NCBI GenBank assembly: GCA_010015675.1
Contig: ML976977.1
Span: 1,782,908-1,846,907 of the forward strand
From: Byssothecium circinans
Lineage: Eukaryota; Ascomycota; Dothideomycetes; Pleosporales; Massarinaceae
Length of the DNA stretch: 64,000 bases
Direction: 5' to 3'
A program made the translations under genes and the position numbers. This document shows, one piece after another, positions 63,101 through 64,000 of the stretch (within the stretch, counting starts at the first letter, position 1; each line of letters starts with the position of its first letter). Under the pieces are notes generated by a model that was given only the letters and a program-made list of their open reading frames with translations, was not told the DNA's origin and made no database searches.

Positions 63101-64000
63101 TTGCGATCACTGCGTTCGCCGACCCCTTGTACCGCGTGTCGTCGCGGAACTCTCTGCTTATTAACGCAACAACGTCTTGCTCCGTGCTCCGAAGCAGCCA
63201 TAGGTACTCCTGAAAGGACATGCGATTTCTGTTTAGGTAGGCGGCAGCCTGCGTGATAGCGAGTGGCAGGCACGTCAACTCAGCCAGTAACTCAGTTGTC
63301 GTTGCATCATCGTGAAAAAGGCCTTTCCTTGTCAGCAACTTTTCAAGGAAGGCGGCTGCGTCCTGTCGGTCCATCGCCCCAAGCTCTACGACATCGCCGC
63401 GTGTTAGCTCAGCTATCTCTGGGTTGCGCGTCGTGTACATGACCACGCCTGCCTCGCTCTTGGGCAGGTACTCGATGATGCCCTTTGACTGCTCCGTTCC
63501 GAAGAAGATGTCAGCGTCGTCAGCGTTGTCGACCACTAGCAGCCACCGCCCTACTCGGCTTGAGCTTAAGTGCTGCTGCACTATCTCTTTTACGTCTTCT
63601 TCTTCGTCTGCTGCTTGCGGTATGCGCAGCGCTTCTGCGATGCCTACGCATGCTTGCTCGAAGCTCTCCATGCTCAGTGCAGGCACCCACAAGACTGAAT
63701 ACTCTGGCCACCTTTCTTTCACGCTGTATGCAAACTGCAGTGCAATCTGTGTCTTGCCTGTCCCGCCAAGCCCCACGATAGACAGCTGATGGCAGTCTTG
63801 ATCTACTATCAGCTTCTGCTGCAGCATGCGAATCTCATCTTGTCTTCCGACAAAGTATCGATTCTTAGTAAAGGGAATGCAGTAGGTCGCTTTGGCTAAA
63901 CAGCATTAGCGCTAATACACAGCTACACGCAGGACTGCTACTGCACTAACCGCTCGCCTCTCGAACTGTCTCGTCCACCGTGTGTGTCTTCCCCACCTCA
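60128..64000 (-). CDS. NLR-type protein: NB-ARC, TPR repeats, C-terminal membrane region (5' end outside)
   Basis: This is a putative STAND/NLR sensor of the kind linked to fungal non-self recognition. The model is inferred: exons 63951-64000 (partial), 61324-63895, 60680-61267 and 60128-60631, with stop TGA at 60128-60130. In the second exon, IPFTKNRYFVGRQDEI leads into P-loop GLGGTGKTQ (63773-63750), Walker B RWLLVVDNADD (63542-63516), YTTRN and the GLPL-like CLPLA. After TWMVSFNHIRK the protein goes straight into 42-residue TPRs, so winged-helix/ARC2 and the MHD motif are not seen. The C-terminal part has LGTQRFQENYRRILK, then EWDWWPLMPRIPDLP, SWVVFGV, FFQELKTRHNKHR and WFSPFRFRYCKFVR. It ends in two membrane segments around HPNDIQNASVP. 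This C-terminal region is known to me from fungal proteins of unknown function. A 230-N gap breaks the reading frame as assembled. Confidence 0.8.
60632..60679 (-). other. Intron 3 of the NLR-type gene (48 bp, inferred)
   Basis: Donor GTAAGC, branch-like CTGAC, acceptor CATAG. Phase 0 on both sides joins KFVR to FETINVDQIY and removes the stop of the upstream frame. A nearer GTAAGT donor would give a frameshift. Confidence 0.7.
61268..61323 (-). other. Intron 2 of the NLR-type gene (56 or 50 bp, inferred)
   Basis: Donor GTAAGC after RLRLQWT, branch-like GCTAAG, acceptor GTACAG at 61268. An acceptor AGCAG at 61274 also keeps phase and would add two residues. It links two frames that both carry conserved blocks of the same protein region. 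Confidence 0.65.
62323..63056 (-). repeat. 126-bp TPR-coding repeat array
   Basis: Units encode HP-[DS]-RLASQHALA-x-AYEADGQ-x-QKAVELLE-type 42-residue TPRs. Visible units are 63056-62931 and 62930-62805 before the gap, then 62547-62422 and 62421-62323 after it. The units are strikingly alike at DNA level, and residue changes concentrate at a few positions. Confidence 0.9.
62575..62804. other. Assembly gap of 230 N inside the TPR array
   Basis: The repeat register on both sides demands a missing length of 99, 225 or 351 bp. The value 225 is closest to the gap estimate and restores one reading frame across the gap. Confidence 0.85.
63896..63950 (-). other. Intron 1 of the NLR-type gene (55 bp, inferred)
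   Basis: Donor GTTAGT, branch GCTAAT, acceptor TTTAG. It joins a partial upstream exon (VGKTHTVDETVREAS) to AKATYCIPFTKNRYFVGR and removes an in-frame TAA. Confidence 0.6.

Noticed and set aside
62342..63213. Several long plus-strand open frames across the TPR array
   Set aside because: They are shadows of the TPR repeats, open because the repeat unit is biased and because Ns are read through.
63485..63781. Plus-strand open frames opposite the NB-ARC domain
   Set aside because: The minus strand carries P-loop, Walker B and GLPL-type motifs in order. The plus frames have Ser/Ala/Leu-rich shadow composition.

Overview
The window looks like a chromosome segment of a filamentous ascomycete (Pezizomycotina, by style possibly a dothideomycete) with very strong RIP (repeat-induced point mutation). 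Positions 1 to about 58,900 form one AT-rich block in which CpA and TpG have largely become TpA. Every recognisable reading frame there is riddled with TAG/TAA stops, mostly where Gln or Trp codons would be expected. From about 59,000 base composition becomes ordinary, and the last 3.9 kb carries the only gene that looks functional.

The AT-rich block is nested transposon debris. A chromodomain-bearing Ty3/gypsy family (chromovirus) is present in five internal copies: a tandem pair A/B (2204-15891, + strand, flanked by CTTAC), D (18846-26328, - strand, ATAGT), E (33876-42541, - strand, CAGCG/TAGTG) and C (45202-52664, + strand, CTTAG). Three elements are younger or separate: a 1,068-bp terminal-inverted-repeat element inside an LTR of E (TA duplication), a solo LTR of a second family inside B (12445-12915), and another copy of that LTR at 57721-58184 (TTAAT duplication). 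The window begins inside the end of a relative of the TIR element, followed by a Ty1/copia RNase H relic.

Between the transposons lie older decayed single-copy stretches: a TATA/CT-rich promoter-like segment, several coding relics I cannot name, a long minus-strand relic (28.4-31.7 kb), and a DUF7924-type relic (about 55.6-56.7 kb). The retrotransposons cut through these, so parts now kilobases apart were once contiguous.

At the right end, on the minus strand, is an NLR-type gene that runs off the window. Its model is NB-ARC P-loop domain, near-identical 42-residue TPR repeats, then a long C-terminal region with two membrane segments that I recognise from fungal proteins of unknown function. 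Three short introns are inferred. Two oddities stand out: the NB-ARC passes straight into the TPRs without the usual winged-helix/ARC2 part, and the membrane domain sits at the C-terminus. A 230-N gap lies in the repeat array. Repeat periodicity predicts 225 bases, which restores the frame.

No RNA genes or CRISPR arrays were found. Function names in the AT-rich block rest on translated motifs read through stops.
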